DNA from: Byssochlamys sp. IMV 00236
Lineage: Eukaryota > Ascomycota > Eurotiomycetes > Eurotiales > Thermoascaceae
Assembly (NCBI GenBank): GCA_001931875.2
Contig: MSJH02000657.1
Span: 186,001 to 250,000, forward strand
Direction: 5' to 3'
Length of the DNA: 64,000 nt
Shown: piece by piece, positions 34,425 through 45,884 of the stretch
Position numbering within the stretch: the stretch's first letter is position 1
Layout: every line of letters starts with the position of its first letter
Made by a program: the position numbers and the translations under genes
The notes under the pieces: model-generated
Seen by the model: the letters and a program-made list of their open reading frames with translations, nothing else
Database searches by the model: none
What the model was told of the DNA's origin: nothing

Positions 34425-36305
34425 CTAGTCATGGTCCTTTCCCGTTAGTCGTTCCCTCTCGCCAGAATTGTGGGGGGATTCGTCCTCGTCGGACCACTTG
34501 TCAGCATCTTCACCGACAGCAAAGATCGTCTCGCCGTCGAGAGATTCTCTCTGTCGTGGAGCGGAAGGAACTGGCTTAGGAGGCACAGGTGAGAGCTCAC
34601 GCTCCGGCTCAGGACGTGGCCGACCTTCATTCTCATCAGGGAGTGCAAATTCCTCGTCCAGAGATGTAGCAAGAGAGCGAATCTCGAAACCGTCGTCATC
34701 CTGGGCAAGTTCGTCACTCATGGCAAATCTTCTGTTGTTGGCCGTCGGCCGCCAAAGATAAGCGACAAAGCTAATGTCAAATAAATAGACAATGTTGAGC
34801 CATCCGTCCAGGACAAACCATCTGGTTTTCCAGTGCTCGGGAACAAAGTTTGCTTCGCTATGGCCTGCAAAAGCGAACGAGTTGACGAAGAAGAAGCCGA
34901 AGATAACGATGATGCTAATCAAAATGCACCACCAGAGCTTCTTATACATCAGAGCCTTGACTGTCTGCTTCCTCTCGACCAAATCTTTCATGGTCATGTT
35001 CAATGAGTTCAAGGTCCACACGTAGAATGCGGTGAGAGTACCCGCGAGGGGCAAGATAACGAGCAGGATTAGCGGTCCTGCAGTATCCGGAGTAATTGAC
35101 AGACTTGCAATGGCATAAATGACACCGAAGACGAAGTGACCGATAGCAAGTAGGCGGACATAGATCATGGTACGGCCAAGAGATGGCTTCACAACACCAT
35201 ATCCCATGCAGACGATGAGAAGCAGGAAGAAGGAGAAAGAGTTACGGCCCGCGTTCAGAATAGCCACAATGACCATAAGGACCTTTGCCATAGCATTCAG
35301 ACCATGTCGGTTTTGATAATCTGAGAAGAGTTAGCTCGACCGGGCATATCTCGCAAAAACAGCACTTACCGTAGAAACCCCAGGTCATCAACTGCTCCAC
35401 AATCAAGAAGACAATAATAGCCGTGATGTAATTCTGGACCGGTACTATGGAGAGTCAGTAACGAATAGAATAAGGTAGCTAGAGAATGACGCATACAAAT
35501 ATCATGGCGATTTTGGACGTAGAGGAAAGCCCAAAACCTGCATATGTCAGCCAAATCACTTCGAGGTTAGAATAAAGATGAGGAAAGCATACACTCCAAT
35601 AACAGCGTATACAATGGTCAGTCCTCCATAGAAAGGCAACTTCGCTATTTGCGCCGCTGGAAGCTCGCCATAGGCATTTCTGAACTCGACAACCGCAGTA
35701 TAATCCTGGCCTGAGTATGCGTACGTGCTGACACAATAGAACCCCGTTGCCTTCACTGGATAGTTAACTGCCACCGGATCCTTCAGGTGTACCGCTTTCG
35801 ATATGATAGGTGACTTTGCCAGGTCGGTCGCATTGGGTGCAAGAATGAAAGAACCAATCTCTTCCTCGGTACAGAGCTTCGCTTCGACATTTCCTTCGTC
35901 ACAAATCGTTTCCTGTCCCTCACAGATACTTGTCAGTAACCCAATTGCGATCCAAACGATGGCGGAATAACAGACCTCGGCATCATTGGGCCCATTCCTT
36001 CCAATCAGAGCTTCGTCGTTCCACTCAAAGATGACCAAACTAACTATAGGATCGCTATCATCCTGGACTGTGCTCTTCATGAATTTCGTCAAAATGAATG
36101 GCTCGAGGTCGCCTCCCCATGCCTTCCGGCTATACATGCCCGAGCATCGTTGTCGATGAGCATCATCTTGTTTCTAGAATAAAAGATTAAACCAAACATG
36201 TCTCTCGCGATGGAAAGGGTGGTTTCTGACCAATTCGACTTCGTTAGCAAGTGCGCATGTTGCCAGCAAAGCTGGCAGGCAGAGCGCCTTAAACCAGCCT
36301 TTCAT
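34425..36305 (-). CDS. Ptm1/GPR107-type seven-transmembrane protein
   Basis: Six exons (36305-36231, 36173-35976, 35918-35593, 35537-35497, 35444-35370, 35320-34425) give 536 aa. A signal peptide (KALCLPALLATCALA) is followed by a lumenal domain with paired Cys (CSGMYSRKAWGG, ICDEGN, KLCTEEE, FYCVST). Seven helices then begin with LTIVYAVIGVFWAFLYV and ILPVQNYITAIIVFLI. The family motif GYGVVKPSLG sits at the end of helix 4. The cytosolic tail is acidic and Ser/Pro-rich. This is the lung-7TM/Ptm1 family of Golgi or endosomal proteins; the precise role is unsettled. Intron 2 (35919-35975, 57 nt) has no stop and could be retained. The start lies 363 bp from the divergent Ncs2 start. Confidence 0.88.
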
Positions 36306-36668
36306 GCTGAGTGTCAACGGTGGCCTCTGAGACTCCGAAGGTCCCGGGTTGCAGGGCGCAATAGATATGTGCAAAATATCAGTCTCGATCAGAGAGCATA
36401 CGAGAATAATAAGAACAGCGGATACGACTATACGTCGTATCTATCCGTCATGGATGTCTGGTGTAATGATGTGAGCTTTAAGCTATTCAGCTCCTAAATA
36501 TCGCAACAACGTTGGCCGCCCCAGATGGCCGGGGGAGCCGCGCGTTGACCCTCTTATCTAAGCGGGTCGCCTGTCAGACGCCACCGGCCGTTTTTTACCA
36601 AAAAAGTGCCCGCCTTCGCGAGTAAATTTCGATCTTTTAGATGCAGCAGCTGGACCTGCACAGTAAAG
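36306..36668. other. Compact shared promoter, Ptm1-type and Ncs2 genes
   Basis: A 363 bp divergent gap. It contains GC-rich words around 36510-36600 but no obvious named element. Confidence 0.6.
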
Positions 36669-37836
36669 ATGCCGGGGAAACAATTCAACGATCCTTGCAG
36701 CGACTGCCAGGATGCGGAAGCTATAATAGACGTGCGCACCCGCCATCTATGTCGGTACGTGCTTTGAGACATGCGAACGATAGATGCGGGGGTTACCACT
36801 AACGCTCCATAGGGACTGTTATATACAATTTACTAACCGCAAGGTCGTGCGGCGAATGGACTATTACCGCCAGATTCGAAATGCGCCCAAGGATAAACGG
36901 CGCAAATTGCTTCTTCCTCTTTCATACGGACCGTCCTCCTCGGTCCTGCTGCACATGCTGAACGAGCAGTTAGAACGACAAACGTCTGAATGGCATGGCA
37001 CAACAGCATACGATCTTCACGTTCTTGTTGTTGACCCGTCAACTATATCATCGTCAAATCCGTCTTGTCAGGAAAGGTTCTTCTCTCTGCAGCAGAAGTA
37101 TCCCAGACACACCTACACGCAGATCCCGTTTCACGACATCTTTAAGTATGATCAAAATATCAAGGAAACTATGAAGGAGTTTGCTGGGCCAGAATTCGAG
37201 GATGATCCATCTAAGCCGGACAAGGATCGGCTAGATGCGTTTCGCGCATCGATTCCTTCAGCTACATCCAGGACGGACATTGACAATGTCTTGTTAAACA
37301 GGCTGATAATAGCATTTGCAAAAGAAAGTGGATGTGAAGGTATACTTTGGGGTGATTCAGACAGCCGTCTGGCATCAAAGACCCTGGCCAGTGTTGCCAA
37401 GGGACGTGGCTCGTCCTTGATATGGCAGGTCTGTGACGGCATGTCTCCCTCGGGCCTCCAGTTCACTTTCCCTCTGCGAGACCTATACAAGTCTGAGTTG
37501 CAGCAATACTCCGGTTTAATTCCGGAGCTTCAAGACATTCTCATACCTGAGGAGTCAATCTCTGCCGACATGTCTGCTAGGAACATGTCGATCGATGAAC
37601 TGATGATGCAGTATATCCAGACCCAGGGTGAGAAGTACCCTGGTATTATGGCCAACGTAGTTAGGACGGTAACCAAACTCCAACGGCCGTCTATTTCTGG
37701 TGCTCAATCTCGGTGCGCTCTTTGCGGTACGGTTGACGTCCGGGGAAGCAGTGCTCAAGCATCCGAGGGACGCGGTGCTCTATTCTGCTACGGATGTGCA
37801 AGATCGAAATCAGACATGAGCCCTGTCACTAGATGA
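36669..37836 (+). CDS. NCS2: Cytoplasmic tRNA 2-thiolation protein 2
   Basis: Exons 36669-36754 and 36813-37836 give 369 aa. The N-terminus has paired zinc Cys (C10, C13, C28, C31). The PP-loop position reads LPLSYGPSSSVLLHML, a degenerate loop as expected for Ncs2/Ctu2, which lacks the catalytic features of its partner Ncs6. Then come LLNRLIIAFAKESGCEGILWGDS and a FPLRDLYKSEL segment typical of the family. The C-terminus has a second Cys cluster (RCALCG, FCYGC). With Ncs6 it adds the 2-thio group to wobble U34 of Lys, Glu and Gln tRNAs, using sulfur from the Urm1 pathway in the cytosol. Confidence 0.93.
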
Positions 37837-38004
37837 ATGGGCGAAAAAAAAAATGAAAAGGAGTTCAAAATATTCCATTTCCACTATGGTATCGAGAAGC
37901 TTCACAAAGTGAATCCATTAGTATGTACGCGTAACCGAAACCCATTATTAATCATTAAAATTACACCATTCAGTTGCGGAAACTCATCGAGCACGAACGC
38001 GATA

Positions 38005-38918
38005 TTAATCCGTATTGCGTACAACTCCCCTTTCGAGGTCGCCTGTCGGCTGTTTGGCACCGCCAAACCAACCCCTGCCACCACGATTTTCCTTTTGGGT
38101 TTTGGCAGGTTGTGGTCTGACAGGTTCATCGACGCCGTCGTCAGTTCTGGCCCCTGAAGCGCTCTGTCCCGGATGGTTGGGTTGGTCAGTCAGCAACCCA
38201 TCCTCGTAACGATCGAACTCTTCGGCGACACTAAGGTCTGTAACGCGTTGTTGTTGCTTGCTACCCTTAGCCATCGCCCGTGCTCCTTTCGCGCGCAGAT
38301 GCTCCTCAAGCAAGACAGCGTTCCGCGTGTTGCATTTATACAAGGCATCGGCAATATCACCAACGAAGGGCACGAGTCCAACTATGAAGTCGATCATGAT
38401 GTTGAACATCATATGCATCCGAAGGTTGCCAGGTAGTCCTCCATCGATTTCCTCGCATGTCCTGAGAACCATCAAGGCCAGGGCGACATCAGCGGCATCA
38501 CCAGCACTGCTCGGTTTCACCAGTCAGTCTCCATGAATGCTAAAGATGTGGACGAAAAGAGAGCCTTACAATGGTATGATAGCAATCACACTGCTCCAGC
38601 CAAACTGGATGCCACACAAGTTGAAGAGAGAGTAATCTAGCCTGTATGCTCTGCGCTTGACTTTGGTCAAGACTTTGGCATCATTTTCAGAGAGACCCGG
38701 CGGTACTGCCTTTCTCCGCTTCTGAGTCTTCCGTCCAAATGCACGATTGAGGCGGGATGCGGGTACTTCCTCGAAATAGGGGTCCTACATTGAAAGGCGC
38801 TATTAGCAAGTTATTTATTCACCGTAGCACTGCAGACTCTCACCTCTTGACCGAAATGGTTCTTGGCATGTTCATTGAGGATCCTCTTCCCCACGAGAGC
38901 AGCTAGTTGTCCAGACAT
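38005..38918 (-). CDS. DUF4112 domain protein
   Basis: Exons 38918-38844, 38784-38570 and 38506-38005 give 263 aa. The core, from LDYSLFNLCGIQFGWSSVIAIIP to NIMIDFIVGLVPFVGDIADALYKCNTRNAVLLEEHL, is the DUF4112 pattern. It has two hydrophobic helices, with the conserved G-L-V-P-F-V-G-D and N-x-R-N motifs. The N-terminus is basic (KTQKRRKAVPPG); the C-terminus is disordered and polar. It is probably a small membrane-associated protein of unknown function. The second acceptor is a tandem GAG/CAG (NAGNAG), so a one-residue isoform is possible. It converges with Ncs2, with 168 bp between stops. Confidence 0.85.
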
Positions 38919-39786
38919 GTTGGTCTTGCGCGCAGCGATGTATGATCAGAAGTGGAAGCGCAGGGGAGGTGATGCCTTGAATAGACTCTTCTGCAACTCC
39001 AAAGAGAACACAGTCGACTGCTGAAAAGACGGCACAAGTGGCAGAACAAGTTCAGATAAATGTTCAGACGACAAGGCTACTCCAATGGATTCTTGAAATA
39101 GTCTGTGCCTGGTCGGTGTTTCAACAAGCGCCGGACCCGCCAGTAAGGATCAGAGGAAAGATGAGGTTATTTTTATCACAAAGAGCAAACAGCTTTTCAG
39201 GATCAGAGAAGCAGAAAGGCGCTTTATCTATGGCTTTTTCTCGGAGCGCCCGTTAGCAACATGTCCAGCGATCGGTTCCTGTTTTTGCGATCGCAAGCCA
39301 ATGATCCCTATCTACCAGGACCATGTAGTCTATGATCAGCGAGTTCGAAACTTGCTCAACGTCATCCCGCGTGCACAGACGAATTGTTTCCTCTGTGGCT
39401 GGTGCACGATCGCTGCTCAGCCACAGCCTGTGGCGCAGACAGCAAGCTGCCCGACAAGTCACTGGATTGCCACATGCCGCTGTGCTTTCATTTCACCTGT
39501 CCTCTATCTACGGCAAACGCCAGGTATACCCTGCTGGTCTTTCCCGAAGCAAAGCGTGGCGGTTTACCGTCTTTCTCTTTTGTTTGTGCTCTGACGATCT
39601 ATTATTCTTGTCTGGGATCCCCTACAGTGAATTGTTCTCCACTGTCCCACAGCTAGGACTGTCCTTGACCTTGTGTCCTGCCTTGGATCATTCTAGCTAT
39701 CTATCAGATCCCCTCGCCGCCTCAGTTCCTGGAGAGCTTCTCGCCTTGCGTCAGGCGAGTTGAAATGCTCAGTTCCACCAGGCACT
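38919..39786. other. Intergenic between divergent DUF4112 and Dcp2 genes
   Basis: An 868 bp gap with overlapping short frames (39253-39763) of no recognisable product. It is expected to hold the Dcp2 promoter and a pyrimidine-rich leader. Confidence 0.55.
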
Positions 39787-42442
39787 ATGGCAGAAACAAA
39801 GATGCAGTTGGAAGACTGTATGTTGACACCCTCTCTCAGCGCTCCTATCGCGTCACCTCACCATCCGGGATGACTTACGAAGCTAACCATGTATGACTCC
39901 TCGTCCAGGGCTGGATGACCTATGTGTTCGCTTTATTATCAACTTGCCCCGTGAAGAGCTCGAATCTGTCGAGAGAATTTGTTTCCAGGTTGAGGAGGCA
40001 CAATGGTTCTACGAGGATTTTATCCGCCCGCTGGACCCGGGTCTTCCCTCCTTGTCGCTGAAGGCGTTTGCAATGCGGATTTTCCAGCATTGCCCGCTGA
40101 TGTCTCAGTGGTCTCACTATCACCATATTACAGCTTTTTCGGAATTTCTGGCATACAAAACTCGGGTTCCCGTCCGAGGTGCTATCATGCTGAACGAAGC
40201 AATGGACGAGGTCGTTCTGGTCAAGGGCTGGAAGAAAGGTGCCAATTGGAGCTTTCCCCGAGGTAAAATTAACAAAGATGAGAAGGACATCGATTGCGCG
40301 ATCCGTGAAGTATACGAGGAAACTGGCTTTGACCTAAGAGAAGCCGGCCTCGTCAAGGATGAAAAAGAGATGAAGTATATCGAGATCACGATGCGCGAGC
40401 AGCATATGAGGCTTTACGTCTTTCGTGGTGTCCCAAAGAATGCTTACTTTGAACCTCGCACGAGGAAAGAGATCAGTAAGATCGAATGGTACAAGCTGTC
40501 CGATCTACCCACCCTTAAGAAGAACAGGCAACACGACGAAGGATCCACAGTGGCCAACGCGAACAAGTTCTATATGGTCGCCCCGTTCCTGCATCCTCTG
40601 AAGAAATGGATCGCGCAGCAAAAGAAACACGATGAAAGGGTGCGAGAAATCTCTGGTCAGTTTCAACAGACTGAGGGTGAAACGTCGATGGACGAAGCTG
40701 TTTATGCCGCTAATGGGGCCCTTACTCCCAAGCGGGAGCTCCTACAAGCAGCAGGCCCCAGCGATCTGCCAGAGGTCACTCCATCTCAGGATGTGTCCTC
40801 TCATTTGAAACAGCTTCTCAACATAAATGGCAGTGCCACGGATGCCCGACATGCGGCAGAAGTTCCTCAGCCAGCGATGCCAGACCCGGCAAAGTCTAAT
40901 GCTCTGCTTGCCCTTCTTAAAGGTGGCCCTAACGGTGTATCTCAAACTGGACCTATGCCAATGACCCAGGATCCTCCGAATGCCTCAGTGTTGCAGAACT
41001 CTCAACAGCCGGCCTCCCCGTTCTCTTCTTTAGCAGGAACCCGTGGATCAGTTCAGTTCCCAAGTCAATTTGGACCACCAGGACTGCCATCATACCCTCC
41101 GTCTTCCCCCCTAACTTTACATCATGGACCGCCCGCAGGTGGCTTGCCGTCTGTAGCACATCTACTACAACAGCGACCGACATCTGCCTTCTTACGGATG
41201 GATAGACCTGAGTCTTTCACGGGTTACCGAGGAGAATTCCCCCATCCGCAGCAGACCCCGGCCCATCAACCCCAGACGACCCTGTCCCGCTCTATGCAGG
41301 AATCTGTGCGACCTGTTCCTGGACATCCTGACCAGCACTATGCACCTGCTCCTTACCAACGGACTGGAGACCCACAGTTTGCGCAGCCGTCCCAACATCC
41401 CAATGTTCAAGGCCCTGCTATTCCTCCCGCAAGCAAGCTACCACCTCCTAAGCTTACAAGTCATTCTCTTGCTCTTCTCAGTGTCTTCAAAGATCCAACT
41501 CCGAAGACCCCGAAGACGCCGGGAGCAACGTTGGCACCGAAGCCAGATGCTGCACCCGACATGACGCGTCGGGCCTCTCAGCATCAGGATAACCTGCTGA
41601 GCCTCTTGAAGGGGGCATCCCCTGCACCTCCGGCGAGACCTGCGGAACTGTCTGCGCAACCTGCTTCCCCCGCGACCAGGCAGATCCTTCAAAGACCTGC
41701 AGCGACTGGCACACCTCCTTCGAAGCCGCCGACGATCATGATCAAGAAGCGCCAAGGTGGTGAAGGTCAGACCTCCGCAACTGTTTCCGGGCCGCTAAAT
41801 ATGCCTGATCTCGAGAAACTTGGGAAGAATCACGCAAAAAAGACGAATGGGACACCCCGCAGAGGCGCAAAAGAGCGTCTTTCTTCACCCATCACCATCT
41901 TACCGCGACCATCTAGTGCAAAGAGAGAGTCGCCCGTCTCCGCTGAACGTATTTCGCAATCCCCTCGGCGACAGCCGCAGGCCAAAACTCCCGAGCCCTC
42001 GAAGCCGTTTCAGCCCCAGATTCTTCGACGATCTGAGAATGCTGATTTGGAGACACTTTTCCCAAGTCGTACTGTAACTGTCCATGAGTTCACTCAACCT
42101 GGACATTCGGACAAGGTAGGCGGTACGCCGAAAGAGACGCCTGCCGCTCCACTGAACTACGATCGTCGCCCAAGCCAAACAGCCGCGCAGAAAGAGACAC
42201 TACTATCTCTATTTGGAAAGTCGCCTTCTCAGAGGGCCCAACCGCTGGCTAAACCAGCCGAGTTGCCTTCTACTGCTGCTGGGCCCTCGATGAGCTCGGC
42301 GAACATCAGCCCGCTATCTGCATCTCAGATTCGCAGTAATGGCGCAGAGTCCGTCGGATCCGGCGGACCGGAAAGGGTCACATCGCCTGTTAACAGGGCA
42401 TTTTTGCTTGGGTATTTGCAAAACGTCGCGAAGGGTCATTAG
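39787..42442 (+). CDS. DCP2: mRNA-decapping enzyme subunit 2 (Nudix hydrolase)
   Basis: Exons 39787-39817 and 39909-42442 give 854 aa. The regulatory helical domain (about 10-95) contains WLDDLCVRFIINLPREELES and QVEEAQWFYEDFIRP. The Nudix domain follows. Its box runs from G129 (GKINKDEKDIDCAIREVYEETGF) with the metal-binding Glu E147 and E148. Box B-like FYMVAPFLHPLKKWI ends the catalytic region near 250. The enzyme removes the 5' m7G cap in P-bodies with Dcp1. The remaining 600 residues are Pro/Gln/Ser-rich with several short leucine motifs (for example NALLALLKG, DNLLSLLKG, ETLLSLFGK), matching the Edc3/Pat1-binding motifs of fungal Dcp2. Confidence 0.95.
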
Positions 42443-42862
42443 ATCTCGGTTCTTCCAGAGCCGTATCGATAGGGTTTCCTGGAATGGCATAATAGGAGTT
42501 TTGTTGTGCTGCTGTGGTGGGCGCGTGAAGCGGTTTCATACTGCATACATCTCAAATTTAGCACTGGAGAGCGCATTTTATGCATTGATTTTAGCTAGCC
42601 TGTTCCACTAAATACCTTGATAGAATCGCATTTATGGTGTCTATATCGGTACCTTCCAATGATTTTAGTTCCGTACTTCCGCATCCTTAATAATTATATC
42701 CCAGTAACTTAACTTAAGCAAGCAACCACCATCGGTTACGTCAGAGCAGACATCTGTCATACTGCCGAACCTCACCGCCTTGATTATATACTCGGAGCTT
42801 CAGATTTGCTTAACAATCTATGCTCAAGTTCACGCTTCCAACATTCACGAGTTAATGCAGAA
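42443..42862. other. Intergenic between tandem Dcp2 and Iba57 genes
   Basis: A 420 bp gap with the Dcp2 3' flank and the Iba57 promoter. No gene is seen. Confidence 0.55.
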
Positions 42863-44179
42863 ATGCCTCCTCGGACGCCCACCCGATCCGTCTGTACACG
42901 GTGCCTAACAAGGCGCCGGTTATTCTCAACCAATTCTTCCCTACAGCAACAGAAGCAGCATGATCTGCCCTCTCCCCCGCCGCGCTCCGGATATGCTCGA
43001 CTCGACCACCGAGGTCTCATTTCTCTCACTGGAGCAGACAGTACGACCTTTCTCCAGGGCATGATCACCCAGAATATGCTGGTTACAAATGACCCTCAGC
43101 GGTCCACGCGAAGGACGGGATTCTACACTGCTTTTCTCAATGCGCAAGGACGGGTGCTCAATGATGTGTTCATCTATCCCTCGCCGAACGGAGGGGAATC
43201 GTCCTCCGCAGATGAAGCGGGTTGGATCATCGAGGTGGATAAGAACGAAGTCACGAGCCTAATGAAGCATCTAAAGAAGCACAAACTGCGCTCAAAGCTC
43301 AAGCTTCGTGCCCTCGAAGATGGAGAACAAACTGTCTGGTCGACGTGGAATGACCAAGCGGAGCCAAGATGGGCGGCTTACAACCTCGAATCTGAATCGC
43401 CGTCCCCTTTCTCTCCATCTTCTCATATTGCTGGTTGCATTGACACCCGCGCTCCGGGTTTTGGTTCTCGTCTCGTCACGCCCGGTGATGATGACCTCCG
43501 CAAGTACCTTCCAGACGAGTCCAAGCTCCCCGGCAGCGAAGTTTACCTACCCACCTATACATTGAGGCGGATGCTATTTGGTATCGCAGAGGGACAGGGA
43601 GAAATTATCCGGGAAAGTGCTCTGCCTCTCGAATGCAATATGGATATGATGCGCGGTGTGGACTTCCGAAAAGGCTGTTATGTCGGCCAGGAGCTCACGA
43701 TCCGGACACACCACACGGGCGTTGTACGCAAACGCATTCTTCCTGTCCAGCTGTATTCTGCCGGTCAGGATCCGCACAAGTTTGGAGAAGTCCCCGTCTA
43801 TGACCCTACCACCCAACTTTCGCTACCGCCTGCTGGCTCCAACATCTCTCGGATCAGTGCACGCAAGGGCCGCAGCGCCGGGAAGTTCCTCAATGGAATC
43901 GGAAACGTCGGTCTTGCGCTCTGTCGGTTGGAAATGATGACCGATATTGCACTTACAGGAGAAGGTACTCAATATACCCCAGACCAGGAATTCAAGGTCT
44001 CCTTGGATGATGATGCGGAGGGAGAGGAAATCAGGGTCAAAGCGCTTGTACCATCGTGGACAAGAGACTTTATCCTAAGCGGGGTCAGGAAGAATACTGC
44101 CCGACCAGATGAAGGTGAAGGCTACAGAGCCAGGGAAATGGTAGAGGAGCTGGACGAAGAGCATCGACGAGGGGAGTAA
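42863..44179 (+). CDS. IBA57: Iba57-type mitochondrial Fe-S cluster assembly factor
   Basis: A single exon of 438 codons from Met at 42863; the frame is open 19 codons further up, to 42806. I prefer the inner Met because it begins an Arg/Ser/Thr-rich, acid-free presequence ([13 protein letters not shown] ... [10 protein letters not shown]) suited to mitochondrial import. The mature part is a GcvT-like fold: [21 protein letters not shown], then [20 protein letters not shown]. The signature KGCYVGQE is at 270-277, followed by LTIRTHHTG. Iba57 works with Isa1 and Isa2 in the matrix to make [4Fe-4S] clusters for aconitase-type and radical-SAM enzymes. It ends 394 bp from the convergent J-protein gene. 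Confidence 0.92.
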   Translation: MPPRTPTRSVCTRCLTRRRLFSTNSSLQQQKQHDLPSPPPRSGYARLDHRGLISLTGADSTTFLQGMITQNMLVTNDPQRSTRRTGFYTAFLNAQGRVLNDVFIYPSPNGGESSSADEAGWIIEVDKNEVTSLMKHLKKHKLRSKLKLRALEDGEQTVWSTWNDQAEPRWAAYNLESESPSPFSPSSHIAGCIDTRAPGFGSRLVTPGDDDLRKYLPDESKLPGSEVYLPTYTLRRMLFGIAEGQGEIIRESALPLECNMDMMRGVDFRKGCYVGQELTIRTHHTGVVRKRILPVQLYSAGQDPHKFGEVPVYDPTTQLSLPPAGSNISRISARKGRSAGKFLNGIGNVGLALCRLEMMTDIALTGEGTQYTPDQEFKVSLDDDAEGEEIRVKALVPSWTRDFILSGVRKNTARPDEGEGYRAREMVEELDEEHRRGE

Positions 44180-44573
44180 GCAGGACGCAGCTCATGTACA
44201 GCATTCATATCCTCTTATATAATCCATGTACACTCTACTTCTCTTGTTTAAAAGCTATCAGACGTCCACCAAATGCTTAGTTTGTTAGCCATCTTTAGTA
44301 CGGTCAATACGCCGTAGATAATCATCAGGGCTGCTTAGCAGAAGACCTCTGGTTTTCGAGAAGCGATCTGGAATATTTATGCATTAATGAACATCTCTAT
44401 AGTATCTTGATCGAACGCTTTTGGGGTATCTTTAAAATCGAATATAACAAAACGCACGAGACCTGACCAATTTCTCTTCAACGCCATCGTATGACCCTAA
44501 TCTCACCGGACATACCTCAATATTTCCTTGAAGCCTTAGGCGCCTAAATAGCAACATGTATCCATAACACGCT
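44180..44573. other. Intergenic between convergent genes
   Basis: A 394 bp gap that should hold two 3' UTRs. No gene is seen. Confidence 0.6.
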
Positions 44574-45884
44574 CTAACCAGAGGCCTTCGCAGCCGCCTC
44601 AGCAGCGTCAGCAGCTTCGTCTTCTTTGCGTATTTGCTCCTCTAGCATTCTGCGCTCTTTCTCACGCTGTGCATTCTTCAGGCGCATCAGTGTGACCTCC
44701 TCGAGACTGGGAGTGCTGAGTCCGGTTTTCCCAGCTGACGATGAATCCTTGGGAGTGCTTGCCGCTGCAGTAGAAAACGACGCAAAGGAGGGAGCTTTGT
44801 TGGGTTTTTTGGCACCGTCCGACGTGGCTTTGTTAAGACCAGGAAAGTTGAATTTGGGGGCAGCTTTGGCACCATTGTTTCCGAATGCTGGTGTAGTTGG
44901 AGTTGTCGATTCTAGTGGCGGAGTAGGAGAGGACGCTGCTTGAGCAGTGTCTCCTCCCAGATCGGGTTCATTTCCAGAAGCCCAGAAAACCGATTCGATT
45001 ACAGACCATTCGTCCTGAGCGGCTTTGCGCTTCTTCTCGCTGTCCAGAACAGCAGAGTGGGCGCTGACAATGGATTTGTAGACAACTACTCCTGTTGCTA
45101 CGGTCTTCTTCTCTTTCTTGTCTCCGATCCGTTGTCGCTTGTCCTTCAATAAGAATGCGTTATCGATCTTGCCGAAGGGGGCAAATAGAGCCACCAAACG
45201 ATCCTTGTCAAGCTCTAGCCCAGGGCCCTCTCGAATCCATCGCACCTTAACAGCTCTCTCCAATTCAGGGACGTTTGTCCCGCCCTCTTTCGATCGGTCC
45301 ACGCGTTGACTGCTTCTGTCTGCGGCTCCTCGACCCTCTGCTTCTTCCGCCTGGAGGCGTCGTTCTTCCTCTTCAGCCTCCCTTTTCAGCTTCTCCTCTG
45401 CTTCTCTTCTCCTGCGTCGGTTATCCTCAGCAATGCGCTCGATTTCTCGCTCCAACTTCGCTTCCGCATCATCACCGCCATATCCAGCCATGCCTGTCGC
45501 CATCCAAGGCCTCTTTAGACCCCTCTGCGCAGCCTCCGCAGCCATTCCAGCTCTCTCACGCGCTTCCAAGTCCTCCTTCATCTTCCTCTTGGCCGCGTCC
45601 ATCATTTCCGTCTCGCGCTTCTTCCGCTCTCGCGCCTCTCGCGCATTGTTGTAGAGCTCCCGCACCGACGGGTCAGACAGCACATCGTAGGCGATTTGAA
45701 GTAGATGGAACTTCTCGATATCGTTTGGGGTAGGATTCTGGATCTTATCCGGGTGATACTTAAGTGCGGTGCGCCGGTAAGCTCGTCGAATTTCTGCTTC
45801 ATTCGCTGCAGGAGAGACATCGAGGAGCGCATAGAAATCCTGCGCGGAGGCCGCATGGGCCTTTAGATCGTCGGAGGGGGCCAT
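44574..45884 (-). CDS. Cwc23/DNAJC17-type splicing-associated J protein
   Basis: A single exon of 436 codons. The J domain occupies about residues 15-80, with the HPD motif at 44-46 (LKYHPDK). A long charged coiled coil (about 85-205, RERKKRETEMM ... REAEEEERRLQAEEAE) follows. It leads to a C-terminal RRM-like domain (VKVRWIREGPGLELDKDRLVALFAPFGKIDNAFLL ... TGVVVYKSIVSAHSAV). This order (J, coiled coil, RRM) is that of the yeast Cwc23/fission yeast Cwf23/human DNAJC17 group, which acts with the spliceosome-disassembly machinery. The tail is Ser/Thr/Ala-rich and ends in another short coiled coil. No intron is needed. Confidence 0.9.
   Translation of the reverse strand: MAPSDDLKAHAASAQDFYALLDVSPAANEAEIRRAYRRTALKYHPDKIQNPTPNDIEKFHLLQIAYDVLSDPSVRELYNNAREARERKKRETEMMDAAKRKMKEDLEARERAGMAAEAAQRGLKRPWMATGMAGYGGDDAEAKLEREIERIAEDNRRRRREAEEKLKREAEEEERRLQAEEAEGRGAADRSSQRVDRSKEGGTNVPELERAVKVRWIREGPGLELDKDRLVALFAPFGKIDNAFLLKDKRQRIGDKKEKKTVATGVVVYKSIVSAHSAVLDSEKKRKAAQDEWSVIESVFWASGNEPDLGGDTAQAASSPTPPLESTTPTTPAFGNNGAKAAPKFNFPGLNKATSDGAKKPNKAPSFASFSTAAASTPKDSSSAGKTGLSTPSLEEVTLMRLKNAQREKERRMLEEQIRKEDEAADAAEAAAKASG

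Noticed and set aside
45275..45733. 152-codon plus frame rich in Pro, Leu and Ser
   Set aside because: It is the antisense shadow of the coiled-coil and J-domain region of the Cwc23-type gene.
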